In this document: positions 43,506-54,251 of the stretch, piece by piece | Numbering within the stretch: position 1 is the first letter of the stretch | Layout: each line of letters opens with the position of its first letter | Source: an uncultured Burkholderiales bacterium | GTDB taxonomy: Bacteria > Pseudomonadota > Gammaproteobacteria > Burkholderiales > Burkholderiaceae_C | Length of the DNA stretch: 64,000 nucleotides | Reading direction: 5' to 3' | Assembly: GCA_903820745.1 (NCBI GenBank) | Contig: CAIJIT010000162.1 | Span: 1-64,000, forward strand | Position numbers and translations under genes: made by a program | The notes under the pieces: generated by a model | What the model saw: only the letters and a program-made list of their open reading frames with translations | Told to the model about the DNA's origin: nothing | Database searches by the model: none

Positions 43506-44144
43506 ATGTTCAGCAACCTGATGCCACAACGCAAGCAGTTTTATGAACTGCTTGCTGCACATTCCGACCGACTCGTCGCCGGCGCCAATGCCGTGCTGCG
43601 ACTGGTCAATACGCTTGGCGAACCCGGTCATGACGGCGCCGCCCTGGCGGCCGAGGTCGACATGAACGAACAGAGCGCCGACCAGATCAAGGCCGAAGTG
43701 ATCTCGTTGCTGCACAAGTCCTTCACCACACCGTTCAACCGCGACCAGATCCATGCGCTGACGATCGAGCTCGACAACGTCATCAACGCGCTGCGCCATG
43801 TGGCCCATGCGGTCGGCATGTACAGCATCAAGGAGTCGACCAGCGAAGGCCGCAAAATGGCCTCCTTGATCGCCGATGCCTGCATGCGCCTGAACCGCGC
43901 GGTCAGCGCCCTGTCTGACAAGCATAGAACCCAGGAAATCATCGACCTGTGCAAGGAAATCGAATCGATCGAATCGCAGGCCGACCGGATCGAGAGGCAG
44001 GCGGTGACCAAGCTTTTCCAGGATGGCGGCAGCCCCTGGACCGCGATGAAGATGCGCGAGTTCTATTCCCTGCTCGACAGCGTGCTCGACCGCTGTGAAG
44101 ACGCGGCGAAGACGATCGAAGAAATTCTGATCGAGAACACCTGA
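43506..44144 (+). CDS. DUF47 family (PhoU-like) protein, copy 1
   Basis: [53 protein letters not shown]. Confidence 0.9.
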   Translation: MFSNLMPQRKQFYELLAAHSDRLVAGANAVLRLVNTLGEPGHDGAALAAEVDMNEQSADQIKAEVISLLHKSFTTPFNRDQIHALTIELDNVINALRHVAHAVGMYSIKESTSEGRKMASLIADACMRLNRAVSALSDKHRTQEIIDLCKEIESIESQADRIERQAVTKLFQDGGSPWTAMKMREFYSLLDSVLDRCEDAAKTIEEILIENT

Positions 44145-44149
44145 GGGTC

Positions 44150-45169
44150 ATGGCCATGGAAGGTTTGACCATCAGTTTCTGGGTGCTCGCTTTGCTCGTC
44201 GCGGTCGCCATCGCATTCGACTTCATGAACGGATTTCACGACGGCGCCAACTCGATTTCGACCATCGTCGCCACCGGCGCGCTGACTCCCAAGCAAGCCG
44301 TGCTGTTCGCCGGTTTCTTCAATTTCGCCGCCTTGTGGGTCTTCCAGTTGAAGGTGGCCGCCACCATCGGCAAGGGCACCGTCGACCCGGCGTTCGTCGA
44401 CCATTACGTGATCTTTGGCGCCTTGTCGGGCGCCCTGATCTGGAACATCATCACCTGGATCTACGGCATCCCGAGTTCGTCTTCGCATGCGCTGGTGGGC
44501 GGCTTGGTCGGCGCGACGATGATCAAGGCCGGATCTGCCGCTCCGCTGCTGTGGGGCGGCTTCGGCAAGATCCTCATCTTCATCGTCATCTCACCCTTTG
44601 TCGGCTTCATGCTGGGCGGCTTGCTGATGGTGCTGGCGGCCTGGGCCTTCCGCAATCGCTCGCCGCAACAAGCCAGCAAATGGTTCAAGAATGCCCAACT
44701 GCTGGCTGCAGCAGCCTACAGCATCGGCCATGGCGGCAATGACGCGCAGAAAACCATCGGCATCATCTGGCTGCTGCTGATCTCGGCCGGTGTGGCAACG
44801 ACCGATGTGGCGACCCTGCCGAACTGGGTGATCATCGTCTGCTACAGCGCCATCGCCTGGGGCACCTATATGGGCGGGTGGCGTATCGTCAAGACCATGG
44901 GCAGCAAGATCACCAAGCTCAATTCAGTCAGCGGCTCCTGCGCCTCGATGGGTGGCGCAATCAGCCTGGCCTTGGCCACCTGGGGCGGCATCCCGGTCTC
45001 GACCACGCACACGATCACCGGCGCCATCGTCGGCGTCGGTACCGCTCAGGATGTGAAAGCGGTACGCTGGGCCGTGACCTTCAATCTGGTCATCGCCTGG
45101 GTGCTGACGATCCCGGCTTCAGGCCTGATTGCCGCCTGTTTCTGGTACATCGGACATGGCTTTCTTTGA
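44150..45169 (+). CDS. Inorganic phosphate transporter, PiT family
   Basis: FDFMNGFHDGANSISTIVATGALTPKQAV; GIPSSSSHALVGGLVGA; GHGGNDAQKTIGII. Confidence 0.94.
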   Translation: MAMEGLTISFWVLALLVAVAIAFDFMNGFHDGANSISTIVATGALTPKQAVLFAGFFNFAALWVFQLKVAATIGKGTVDPAFVDHYVIFGALSGALIWNIITWIYGIPSSSSHALVGGLVGATMIKAGSAAPLLWGGFGKILIFIVISPFVGFMLGGLLMVLAAWAFRNRSPQQASKWFKNAQLLAAAAYSIGHGGNDAQKTIGIIWLLLISAGVATTDVATLPNWVIIVCYSAIAWGTYMGGWRIVKTMGSKITKLNSVSGSCASMGGAISLALATWGGIPVSTTHTITGAIVGVGTAQDVKAVRWAVTFNLVIAWVLTIPASGLIAACFWYIGHGFL

Positions 45170-45195
45170 CGACAGCCGCAGCTAGGACGACCCTG

Positions 45196-45843
45196 ATGCT
45201 CAGCAATGTGATTTCCAAACGAAGCGTGTTCTTCGACCTGCTGGCCGCCCACACCAGTCGCCTGGTGGCGGGCGCCAACGCCACCCTGCGCCTGATCACC
45301 GGCCTGGGCCAGGACGGGGCGACCACGCTCGAGCTGATCGAGGAAGTGCACCAGAACGAGACCAGCGCCGACAAGATCAAGGCCGACCTGATCCGGCAGC
45401 TCTACCAGTCCTTCACCACGCCGATCAACCGCGACCAGCTGCATACCTTGACGCTCGATCTCGACCGGGTACTCGACGACTTGCAGCATGTGGCCAATGC
45501 GATCGGCGCTTATCACATCGATACCGCCACGATCGAAGCGCGCGCAATGGCCTCGCTGAGCGCCGATGCCTGCATGCGACTGCACCATGCGGTGGTGGCC
45601 CTGGCCGACAAGGATCGCGGGCAGCAAATCATCGACCTGTGCAAGGAAATCGACCTGCTCGAATCAGCAGTCGAAGAACTGCGCCAGAAGGCGATCAAGA
45701 AGCTGTTTGAAGACGAAGGCGATGACCCGGCAGTCTGGCATGCGATTCGGATGCTGGAGCTCTATTCGCTGCTCGAAACCGTACTCGACTCGAGCAAACG
45801 CGCCGCCAAGACGATCGAGGAAATCCTGCTCGAAAACACCTGA
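45196..45843 (+). CDS. DUF47 family (PhoU-like) protein, copy 2
   Basis: [68 protein letters not shown]; paralogous to copy 1. Confidence 0.9.
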   Translation: MLSNVISKRSVFFDLLAAHTSRLVAGANATLRLITGLGQDGATTLELIEEVHQNETSADKIKADLIRQLYQSFTTPINRDQLHTLTLDLDRVLDDLQHVANAIGAYHIDTATIEARAMASLSADACMRLHHAVVALADKDRGQQIIDLCKEIDLLESAVEELRQKAIKKLFEDEGDDPAVWHAIRMLELYSLLETVLDSSKRAAKTIEEILLENT

Positions 45844-45883
45844 GCCGGACATCCACCAATTTACCAGACCCAGGAGACCCCAC

Positions 45884-46801
45884 ATGCAAGCCGACAACGT
45901 CCTCGCCACCATCGGCAACACGCCGCATATCCGCATGCAGCGCCTGTTCGGCAGCCATGCCCAGGTCTGGATCAAGTCCGAGCGCGGCAATCCGGGCGGC
46001 TCGATCAAGGACCGGATCGCACTGGCCATGGTCGAAGATGCCGAAGCACGTGGCCTGCTGCGGCCTGGCGGCATCATCATCGAACCGACTTCAGGCAATA
46101 CCGGCGTCGGCCTGGCGATGGTCGCTGCGGTCAAGGGCTACCGCCTGATCCTGGTGATGCCCGACAGCATGTCGATCGAGCGCCGCCGCCTGATGCTGGC
46201 CTATGGCGCGAGTTTTGATCTGACGCCGCGTGAAAAAGGCATGAAGGGCGCGATTGCCAGAGCGCAGGAACTGGTGGCGCAAAACCCCGGTGCCTGGATG
46301 CCGCAGCAGTTCGAAAATCCGGCCAATGTCGCCATCCATAAGCGCACCACCGCACAGGAAATCTTGCGGGCCTTTCCTGACGGCCTCGATGCGCTGATCA
46401 CCGGCGTGGGCACCGGGGGCCATCTGACCGGTTGTGCTGAAGTGCTCAAAGCCGCCTGGCCCGGATTGAAGGTTTTTGCGGTCGAACCGAGCGCCTCGCC
46501 AGTGATCAGCGGCGGCGCGCCGAGCCCGCACCCGATCCAGGGCATCGGTGCCGGCTTCATCCCGGCCAATCTGCATACTGACCTGCTCGACGGCGTGATC
46601 CTGGTCGAGGCCGAAGACGCACGTGACTATGCCCGCCGCAGTGCCCGCGAAGAAGGCCTGCTGGTCGGTATTTCGAGCGGCGCAACGTTGGCAGCGATCG
46701 CGCAGAAACTGCCCGAACTCGGCGCCGGCGCGCGGGTGCTGGGGTTCAACTACGACACCGGCGAGCGCTATTTGTCGATCGAGGGCTTCTTGCCCGCCTG
46801 A
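45884..46801 (+). CDS. cysK: Cysteine synthase A (O-acetylserine sulfhydrylase)
   Basis: 305 aa; [23 protein letters not shown]-Lys motif; [25 protein letters not shown]. Confidence 0.9.
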   Translation: MQADNVLATIGNTPHIRMQRLFGSHAQVWIKSERGNPGGSIKDRIALAMVEDAEARGLLRPGGIIIEPTSGNTGVGLAMVAAVKGYRLILVMPDSMSIERRRLMLAYGASFDLTPREKGMKGAIARAQELVAQNPGAWMPQQFENPANVAIHKRTTAQEILRAFPDGLDALITGVGTGGHLTGCAEVLKAAWPGLKVFAVEPSASPVISGGAPSPHPIQGIGAGFIPANLHTDLLDGVILVEAEDARDYARRSAREEGLLVGISSGATLAAIAQKLPELGAGARVLGFNYDTGERYLSIEGFLPA

Positions 46802-46840
46802 TCGAACTCGCGCCAGCCGACCGGCGGCCTTGCTACCGGG

Positions 46841-47812
46841 CTACTCGGCAGCCGCGCTGTCGTTATCCTTGGCCGCCTGACGAGCCAGTTCCGCCTGGAG
46901 CGAGCGCAGTTGATTGACCAGGGCGGCAGGCGCTACCGGCTCGGCCAGCCTGAACAGCGGTGGCGGCAAGGCGCTGAGATAGGCCGGGCTAAACCAATGC
47001 TGCTGCTCCTGGCGCCGCGCGATGTTCAGCACCAAGCCCAGCAGCAGCAGGCTCACCAGCAAACCGGCCAGCCAACGCTTGGCCCGCGGCCAGACCACGC
47101 CCGCGTGCCACCACAACAAGCCTGCCACACCGATCGGAAACAACAGCACCTCAAGCACCATCAGGCGCGGTTGCGACAGCGCATAGGCCAGCAAGGGCAA
47201 GCTCAGTCCGATCAAGTGCAAAGAATTCAAACCGACCAGTGCGCGGCGCAGGTGCGAGGCGAATGGAAAACGGTGCTGGAACAACTGAGTCACCAAGGAC
47301 CACAGCCCCGCCCAAGCCAGCAGCAAGCCCAGCGGGCTCAGCATCGCATTGCTGTAATCGACCCAGGGCGCACCAGGATTGAGGCCGGCCCATTGGTCGG
47401 CCCAGAGCAAGGCAATCCATAACGCCAGCAGCAGCACCAAGCTGGCATTGCCAAACCTCGCTTTGCCTTGGCTATGCAGCAATTGTTCGGGCGCCAGCAG
47501 GTCGGCAGCGCTGCGCCAGCGCAGCTGCGAGGCACCCAAGCGGAACCTCGACGGCCCCTGCAGCGCGACCGTCTCGCCCGCCAGCAGGTGGCGCTGCCCC
47601 AGCCAGCCGCCGTTCAAGCTCGGCAGCAAATGTAGTTCAATCCCCTGTGTACCCTGCAGCAGCTCGGCATGGACAGCCGCCAGATGGCTGTCGTCGAGCA
47701 CCAGATCGCAAGCCGCCGAGCGGCCGATCGTCACCGGCCAATGCGCGACCTTGTGCACCAGCCGAACCTGTCCGTCACGGCCGAGCAGTTCGATTACCGA
47801 GGCTGCTTCCAT
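46841..47812 (-). CDS. FHA-domain protein with about five C-terminal TM helices
   Basis: N-terminal VTIGRSAACDLVLDDSHLAAVHAEL (FHA-like), then several hydrophobic segments. Confidence 0.8.
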   Translation of the reverse strand: MEAASVIELLGRDGQVRLVHKVAHWPVTIGRSAACDLVLDDSHLAAVHAELLQGTQGIELHLLPSLNGGWLGQRHLLAGETVALQGPSRFRLGASQLRWRSAADLLAPEQLLHSQGKARFGNASLVLLLALWIALLWADQWAGLNPGAPWVDYSNAMLSPLGLLLAWAGLWSLVTQLFQHRFPFASHLRRALVGLNSLHLIGLSLPLLAYALSQPRLMVLEVLLFPIGVAGLLWWHAGVVWPRAKRWLAGLLVSLLLLGLVLNIARRQEQQHWFSPAYLSALPPPLFRLAEPVAPAALVNQLRSLQAELARQAAKDNDSAAAE

Positions 47813-49065
47813 GCGAAGCCCTCCAGGTAATGCGTGGCCAACTTCAGTGCATTCTCGAAACTGACCCCATGGGCGTCAAACCGACCCAGCGCGCCCTCGG
47901 TCGGCGCGTCGACCGTCGTCACCAACACGGTCAGATCATGCAAGCCGGCCAACTTGCGATAGGCACGCAGGCAGACCACGGCGCGCAGTGGCAGTCCGGC
48001 GCGGTTGACGAAATCTTCCTTGCAAAAAGGCGCCGTGCGGTCCTTGTCGGCTTGGCCGAGCGACTCGTTGCGGAAACTGCTCGAATACTGCTTGGCAAAC
48101 CGGGCGGCACCCAGACGCGATCCGTCATAGACCTCATGCGACATTTCCAGAAAACCGGTCTGGACTGCAGGGCTGACGAACAAGCCATGCTCCATCCGGC
48201 ATTGCGAACGCTGGAAATCCAGGCCCTTGGCATCGGCTGCCGTGCCGCGCCCCCAGCAGCGCATGAACTGTTCCTGCGGTACCGGCAGCAAATAGCGCGG
48301 ATGCCCGGCAGCACGCCAGGGCTGGGCGATAAAGCGCTCGGTCAACTCGTCCTGGTAGTCGAGCAACTGCTCGCGCAAACGCGGCCAGGCGGGGCTGCTC
48401 ATCGGCTTGGCATCGCGGCTGCGCTCGAACAGCGCCTGGGCATAGCCGCCCGGCACCAGAAAACTCATCTGCTGGGCCATGAACATCGCCGACACGTTGA
48501 CGCCGACGACCCGACCTTCTTCATCGAGCACCGGCCCGCCACTCATGCCGGCATTGATGCTGCCCGAGTAATAGATCAAGGGGTCCAGGCTGCGCTCGAC
48601 CAGGCCGTTGTAATTGCCCTCGACGACGGCAAAAGCGACGTCATGCGGGTTGCCCATCGAGTAGATCCGGTCGCCCTTGGCGAGCGGAAGCGACTGCGGC
48701 CGAAAAGCCAGGGCGCCGCGCTGCTTCAAGCCCGCCGGTAACAGTCGCAGCAGCGCCAGATCACGCCGCAGGTCGAAATCCAGCAACTCAAGTTGCCCCT
48801 CCTGCCCGTCGGTGGTCGCATAGCGCAGTCGGTAGCTGTCGGGTTCGAGCGCAAATTGGCTGATCACATGGTAGTTGCTCAGCACATGGCCGTCAGCGCT
48901 GACCAGAAAGCCCGAGCCCACCGAAGCCTGGCTGTCCTGGTGTTTGAGCAAGGTGCGGATCTGCAGCAACTGCCCGCGCGCACCTTCGTAGACACGGCGT
49001 GCGCTGACCGAGACCGGCGGGGTCGGCGCAGCCAAGGCCGGCAAGCCTGCGCAGACCAGCAGCAA
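47794..49065 (-). CDS. Trypsin-like (S1/DegP-type) secreted serine protease
   Basis: GSGFLVSADGHVLSNYHVI (His), DFDLRRDLALLRL (Asp), GSINAGMSGGPVLDEEGRVVGVNV (Ser). True start may be a non-ATG codon upstream of 49065. Confidence 0.85.
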   Translation of the reverse strand: MLLVCAGLPALAAPTPPVSVSARRVYEGARGQLLQIRTLLKHQDSQASVGSGFLVSADGHVLSNYHVISQFALEPDSYRLRYATTDGQEGQLELLDFDLRRDLALLRLLPAGLKQRGALAFRPQSLPLAKGDRIYSMGNPHDVAFAVVEGNYNGLVERSLDPLIYYSGSINAGMSGGPVLDEEGRVVGVNVSAMFMAQQMSFLVPGGYAQALFERSRDAKPMSSPAWPRLREQLLDYQDELTERFIAQPWRAAGHPRYLLPVPQEQFMRCWGRGTAADAKGLDFQRSQCRMEHGLFVSPAVQTGFLEMSHEVYDGSRLGAARFAKQYSSSFRNESLGQADKDRTAPFCKEDFVNRAGLPLRAVVCLRAYRKLAGLHDLTVLVTTVDAPTEGALGRFDAHGVSFENALKLATHYLEGFAWKQPR

Positions 49066-49115
49066 GGCCGCCAGCCAGCGCGAGAAAGGCCTCGCAGCGA
49101 TGATGGCGCAGGCTT

Positions 49116-49907
49116 TCAGCGCAGCACCGCGTCGGTGAACTGGACCTTGTTCGGCTGCCGCTCGGGCGAGAGTACAAAGTGATCGGGATGCTTCTTGAAC
49201 AGCCTGGTCGAAGCTGCCGTCTTGGCCAGCAGGCCGCTCTGGCGCAATTGCAGCGCCGCCTCGCCGAGCTCGACCTTGTCGCCGCTGCGCAAGCCAGGCA
49301 CCGCCTGCAAAATGGCCTCGACCTCGGCCGACAAGCCGGTCACTGGCGCTGCTGCAGGTTTGCGCGAACGCTTGACCGCCGCCGGCCTGACGATTGGCTT
49401 GACCTCAAGCACGGGGGCATCGACCTTGGCTGGCGCTGCGGGCTGCGCCTTGGTCGCACGCGCACGCTTGGCAGCGGCTTTGTGCTCCTGATGCACCAGT
49501 TCATCGAACTGGTCATAGGCTGACAGCACACCCTCGCCAGTCTTGCCTTTCTGGCCGAAGCCACGCACCCAGCAGCCCTTTTCGCGCAGGCGCCCGACCA
49601 GTGGCGTGAAGTCTGAGTCGGATGAAACGATCACCGCCACATCGGGACGCAAGTCGATCGCCAGGTCGATCGCGTCAACTGCCAACGCAATGTCGGTCGA
49701 GTTCTTGCCGACCGACAGATTGACCATCGGGCGCAGCGACAAGCGCTTCAGGAAAACCCCATGCTGAACCGCATGCTCGGCGGTGCAATAGGCCCGGCGC
49801 ACATGTACCGCGCCATAGTCGGCCAGCGTTTGCGCCAGCGCCTGCTCGATCACATCGGGCGAGACATTGTCAAAGTCGACCAGCAGCATGACTTGGTGAC
49901 GGCTCAT
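49116..49907 (-). CDS. NYN-domain (PIN-like nuclease, LabA/DUF88) protein with possible C-terminal OST-HTH/LOTUS domain
   Basis: VMLLVDFDNVSPDVIEQAL; SVGKNSTDIALAVDAIDLAIDLRPDVAVIVSSDSDFTPLVGRLREKGCWVRGFG. Confidence 0.88.
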   Translation of the reverse strand: MSRHQVMLLVDFDNVSPDVIEQALAQTLADYGAVHVRRAYCTAEHAVQHGVFLKRLSLRPMVNLSVGKNSTDIALAVDAIDLAIDLRPDVAVIVSSDSDFTPLVGRLREKGCWVRGFGQKGKTGEGVLSAYDQFDELVHQEHKAAAKRARATKAQPAAPAKVDAPVLEVKPIVRPAAVKRSRKPAAAPVTGLSAEVEAILQAVPGLRSGDKVELGEAALQLRQSGLLAKTAASTRLFKKHPDHFVLSPERQPNKVQFTDAVLR

Positions 49908-50944
49908 CAGGACATCCTCCAGGACAAGGTTTCACCACCGCGCAGCGGCTTGATTTGCGCTTCGCCGAATGGCAGGACTTCAGGCAAAGTCCATGACTGA
50001 CGCTGCAAGGTGACCTTGCTGGTATTGCGCGGCAGGCCGTAGAAATCGGGGCCGTTGAAACTGGCAAAGGCTTCGAACTTGTCGAGTGCCTGGATCGCTT
50101 CAAAGGCCTCGGCATAGAGTTCCAGCGCCGACAGCGCGGTGAAGCAACCGGCGCCGCAGACCGAGGTCTCCTTGATCTGCGAAGCATGCGGTGCGCTGTC
50201 GGTGCCCAGAAAAAACCTGCTGCTGCCCGAAGCCACTGCAGCATTCAATGCCAACCGATGGACTTCGCGCTTGAGCACCGGCAAACAATAGTAATGCGGG
50301 CGCAGGCCGCCGGTAAAGATCGCGTTGCGGTTGTAAAGCAGGTGCTGCGGCGTCACGGTCGCGGCAGTGAATTCACCCGCAGATGCGACATATTGCGCCG
50401 CCTCGCGGGTCGTGATGTGTTCGAACACCACCTTCAGTTCGGGCATGTCGCGGCGCAGCGGTTGCATCACCCGGTCGATGAAGACCGCCTCGCGGTCGAA
50501 GATGTCGATCTCCGGGTCGGTGACCTCGCCATGCACCAGCAACAACAGACCTTCGCGTTGCATCGCCTCGAGTGTCTTGTAGGTTTTGCGGATGTCGGTG
50601 ACGCCGGCATCGCTGTTCGTCGTCGCCCCGGCCGGGTAGAGCTTCAAGGCCACCACCCCGGCATCGCGGGCGCGCTTGACCTCGTCGGCCGGCGTCAGGT
50701 CGGTCAGATAAAGCGTCATCAGCGGCTGGAAATCCGCGCCCTCGGGCAATGCTGCCAGGATGCGTTCGCGGTAAGCCACGGCCTGCGCGGCCGTGGTGAT
50801 CGGCGGGCGCAGATTGGGCATCACGATGGCGCGCCCGAATTGCCTGGCCGTGCAGGGCAGCACGCTGGCCAGCGCCGTGCCGTCACGCAGATGCAAGTGC
50901 CAATCGTCAGGGCGGGTGATCGTCAGCGAGGAAGGATTGCTCAT
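49907..50944 (-). CDS. pyrC: Dihydroorotase (homodimeric type)
   Basis: [56 protein letters not shown]. Confidence 0.96.
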   Translation of the reverse strand: MSNPSSLTITRPDDWHLHLRDGTALASVLPCTARQFGRAIVMPNLRPPITTAAQAVAYRERILAALPEGADFQPLMTLYLTDLTPADEVKRARDAGVVALKLYPAGATTNSDAGVTDIRKTYKTLEAMQREGLLLLVHGEVTDPEIDIFDREAVFIDRVMQPLRRDMPELKVVFEHITTREAAQYVASAGEFTAATVTPQHLLYNRNAIFTGGLRPHYYCLPVLKREVHRLALNAAVASGSSRFFLGTDSAPHASQIKETSVCGAGCFTALSALELYAEAFEAIQALDKFEAFASFNGPDFYGLPRNTSKVTLQRQSWTLPEVLPFGEAQIKPLRGGETLSWRMS

Positions 50945-50980
50945 AGCGCCAAATTGTCGCACCCGCCTGCATGAGACCGC

Positions 50981-51715
50981 TCAATGCTGCAGGATCTTCG
51001 AAAGGAATTCCTTGGCCCGCGGCGTGCGCTCATCGGGCTTGCCAAAGAAGTCCTCGCGCGGACAGTCCTCGACGATGCGGCCTTCATCCATGAAGATGAC
51101 GCGGCTGCTGACCATCTTGGCAAAACCCATTTCATGCGTGACGCACATCATCGTCATGCCGTCATGCGCCAACTTGATCATCACGTCGAGCACCTCGCCG
51201 ACCATTTCGGGATCAAGCGCCGAAGTCGGCTCATCGAACAGCATCACCATCGGGTCCATCGACAAGGCCCGCGCAATCGCCACACGCTGCTGCTGGCCGC
51301 CCGAAAGCTGGCCGGGGAATTTGTCCTTGTGGGCGCTCAGGCCGACGCGATCGAGCATCTTCAGGCCGCGCGCCAGGGCATCGTCAGCACTGCGGCCGAG
51401 GACCTTGATCTGCGCGATCGTCAGGTTTTCGGTCACCGACAGGTGGGGGAACAGCTCGAAATGCTGGAACACCATGCCGACGCGCGAGCGTAGCTTGGGC
51501 AGATTGGTCTTCGGATCGGCCAGTGAAATACCGTCGACGATGATGTCGCCGCGCTGGAAAGGCTCCAGCGCATTGACCGTCTTGATCAGGGTCGACTTGC
51601 CCGACCCCGAAGGGCCGCAAACGACCACGACCTCGCCCTTCTTGATGCTGGTCGAGCAATCGGTCAGCACCTGGAACTTGCCGTACCACTTGGAAACGTT
51701 CTTGACTTCAATCAT
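50981..51715 (-). CDS. gltL: Glutamate/aspartate ABC transporter ATP-binding protein
   Basis: [56 protein letters not shown]. Confidence 0.95.
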   Translation of the reverse strand: MIEVKNVSKWYGKFQVLTDCSTSIKKGEVVVVCGPSGSGKSTLIKTVNALEPFQRGDIIVDGISLADPKTNLPKLRSRVGMVFQHFELFPHLSVTENLTIAQIKVLGRSADDALARGLKMLDRVGLSAHKDKFPGQLSGGQQQRVAIARALSMDPMVMLFDEPTSALDPEMVGEVLDVMIKLAHDGMTMMCVTHEMGFAKMVSSRVIFMDEGRIVEDCPREDFFGKPDERTPRAKEFLSKILQH

Positions 51716-51725
51716 GTGACAGCTC

Positions 51726-52391
51726 TCAGCGGATGATGGCGATCTTCTTCTGCAAGCGACGCACCAGCATCGACAGGCTGAAACAGATCACGAAGTAGAC
51801 AATGCTCGCCAGCAAATAAGTCTCGACCGGGCGGTTGAAGTTCTTGCCGGCGACTTCAAAGCCTTTCAGCAGGTCATAGGCGCCGATCGCATAGACCAGG
51901 GAAGTGTCCTGGAACAGGATGATCGTCTGCGTCATCAGCACCGGCAGCATGTTTCTGAACGCCTGCGGCAGCACAATCAGTTGCATCGTCTGGCCATAAG
52001 TCATGCCGACCGCATAGCCTGCATGGGCCTGACCCTTGGGCACCGACTGAATACCGGCGCGCATGATTTCGGAGTAATAGGCCGCTTCAAAAACGGTGAA
52101 AGTGATGATCGCCGACAACTCGGCGCCCATCGGCCGGCCGATCAGCAAGGGAATCAGCAGAAAGAACCATAGGATCACCATCACCAGCGGGATCGAGCGC
52201 AAGGTGTTGACATAGGCGGCCGCCGGCAGCACCAGCCAGGGTTTGCCTGACAGGCGCAAGAGCGCCAGCAAGGTGCCCAACGCAATACCACCGAGCATCG
52301 CGATCAAGGTCAGCTGGAACGAAAAACCCAGGCCCTTGAGGATGAAACTCGAGATGAGATGCCAGTCGAGGAAGCTGAAGTCGAGGGTCAT
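51726..52391 (-). CDS. gltK: Glutamate/aspartate ABC transporter permease
   Basis: [75 protein letters not shown]. Confidence 0.93.
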   Translation of the reverse strand: MTLDFSFLDWHLISSFILKGLGFSFQLTLIAMLGGIALGTLLALLRLSGKPWLVLPAAAYVNTLRSIPLVMVILWFFLLIPLLIGRPMGAELSAIITFTVFEAAYYSEIMRAGIQSVPKGQAHAGYAVGMTYGQTMQLIVLPQAFRNMLPVLMTQTIILFQDTSLVYAIGAYDLLKGFEVAGKNFNRPVETYLLASIVYFVICFSLSMLVRRLQKKIAIIR

Positions 52392-52392
52392 A

Positions 52393-53136
52393 TCACTTGG
52401 CCCCCAGCAATCCGGGCACCTGCACCCGGTGCTCGATGACCATGGCGATGCGGTTGATCGCAAAGGCCGAGAGGAAATACAGGCCGGTCACCGCCAGATA
52501 AACCTCGATGCCACGCGAGGTTTCTTCCTGCGCCTGCATCGCGAACATCGTCAGTTCGGCGATGCTGACCGCAAACGCGACCGAGCTGTTCTTGATGATG
52601 TTCATGCTCTCGCTGGTCAGCGGTGGAATGATGATGCGAAACGCCATCGGCAGCAGCACATAGCGGTAGGTCTGCGCCAGCGTGAATCCGACGGCCAAGC
52701 CGGCATAGCGCTGCCCGGTCGGCAGGCTCTGGATGCCCGCTCGCACCTGCTCAGAAATTCTTGCCGAAGTGAAAAACCCCAGGGCGACAACCACCAGAAT
52801 GAAGCTGGGAATCGCGCGCAGCGACAGGAATAGCGACGGCAGTACGTGGTACCAGAGGAAGACCTGAACCAGCAGCGGAATATTGCGGAACAACTCGGTC
52901 CAGGCATCGCCGATGAAGACCAGGCCTCTGTGCGGCAATGTGCGCAAGATGCCCATCAGTGAACCCGCCACGATCGCCACGACCATCGCCAGCAAGGCCA
53001 CGCTGAGCGTCCAGCCCCAGGCAGAGAACAACCAATCGAGGTAGCTGATCTCGCCGCCGCTGCCAAAGCAGCGTGGCATCACTTCCCCGTCGATCGTGTT
53101 CTTGCAGAAAACCTGCCATTCCCAAGTCGACACCAC
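52393..53136 (-). CDS. gltJ: Glutamate/aspartate ABC transporter permease
   Basis: MVSTWEWQVFCKNTIDGEVMPRCFGSGGEISYLDWLFSAWGWTLSVALLAM. Confidence 0.93.
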   Translation of the reverse strand: MVSTWEWQVFCKNTIDGEVMPRCFGSGGEISYLDWLFSAWGWTLSVALLAMVVAIVAGSLMGILRTLPHRGLVFIGDAWTELFRNIPLLVQVFLWYHVLPSLFLSLRAIPSFILVVVALGFFTSARISEQVRAGIQSLPTGQRYAGLAVGFTLAQTYRYVLLPMAFRIIIPPLTSESMNIIKNSSVAFAVSIAELTMFAMQAQEETSRGIEVYLAVTGLYFLSAFAINRIAMVIEHRVQVPGLLGAK

Positions 53137-53204
53137 TGCACCCCTTCAAAAAATTCGAGGCCGCCGCGGCATCGCCGGGCGGCCTCAATATCAAGCGATC
53201 AACT

Positions 53205-54098
53205 TTACTTCTTCAAGTAGGACTCGACCGGATTGTCGTTCGGGTTCGCCCAGGCAAACTTGGTCGCTTCGCTGGCGACCAGACCGACCTTGGTGTTGGC
53301 CGGCGGAATCGGCTGCATGAACCATTTGTCGTAAAGCTTGGCGATCTCACCCGACTTCATCATGCCGATGATGGTGGCGTCGACTGCCTTCTTGAACGCC
53401 GGATCATCCTTGCGGATCATGATGGCGATCGGCTCGACCGACAACACTTCACCGACGATCTTGAAATCGGCAGGATTCTTGGCCTTGGCGATATTGCCAG
53501 CCAGGATCTGCCCGTCCATCACGAAGGCTTCGGCACGACCCGATTCCAACAGCAGGAAGCTGTCAGCATGGTCCTTGCCGAACAACTCCTTGAAGTCGAC
53601 GCCGGTTGCGCGCTCATGCTTGCGCAGCAATTGCACCGATGTCGTGCCGGTGGTCGTGGCAACGTTCTTGCCATCCAGTTGGGCGATCGCCGTGATGCCC
53701 GAACTGGCCTTCACCGCGATGCGGACTTCCTCGACGAAAGTCGTGACTGCGAAGCTCACATCCTTCTGCCGGGTTGCATTGTTGGTGGTCGACCCGCATT
53801 CGATGTCGATGGTCCCGTTCTGCAGCAGCGGAATCCGGTTTTGCGAAGTGACTGGTTGGTACTTCACCTCAAGCTTGGCCAGCCCGAGCTGTTTTTGCAC
53901 ATCGGCCAGGACCTTGTTGCAGACTTCAATATGAAAGCCGGTGTACTTGCCGTCACCCAACGTGAAGGACAAGGCGCCCGATGATTCGCGCACGCCCATG
54001 GTGACGCTGCCGCTGTCCTTGACTTTCTTCAAGGTATCTTCGGCGTGCACAGCGCCCAAGGCCACAGCCAAGGACAGGGCCAGCAGTGATTTCTTCAT
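53205..54098 (-). CDS. gltI: Glutamate/aspartate ABC transporter substrate-binding protein
   Basis: MKKSLLALSLAVALGAVHAEDTLKKVKDSGSVTMGVRESSGALSFTLGDGKYTGFHIEVC. Confidence 0.94.
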   Translation of the reverse strand: MKKSLLALSLAVALGAVHAEDTLKKVKDSGSVTMGVRESSGALSFTLGDGKYTGFHIEVCNKVLADVQKQLGLAKLEVKYQPVTSQNRIPLLQNGTIDIECGSTTNNATRQKDVSFAVTTFVEEVRIAVKASSGITAIAQLDGKNVATTTGTTSVQLLRKHERATGVDFKELFGKDHADSFLLLESGRAEAFVMDGQILAGNIAKAKNPADFKIVGEVLSVEPIAIMIRKDDPAFKKAVDATIIGMMKSGEIAKLYDKWFMQPIPPANTKVGLVASEATKFAWANPNDNPVESYLKK

Positions 54099-54251
54099 AG
54101 TTGCTCCAGATTCAGGATGGAAGTTTTGATAAAAGCAGTCACGCAATAAACATGCCGACCCAGATCGACATTTTGCCGTACAGATGCAGAGCAGACCACG
54201 AGTCCGCACTATCAATCCTAAGGGTTTTCGATCAGACCCCAACGATATGCG

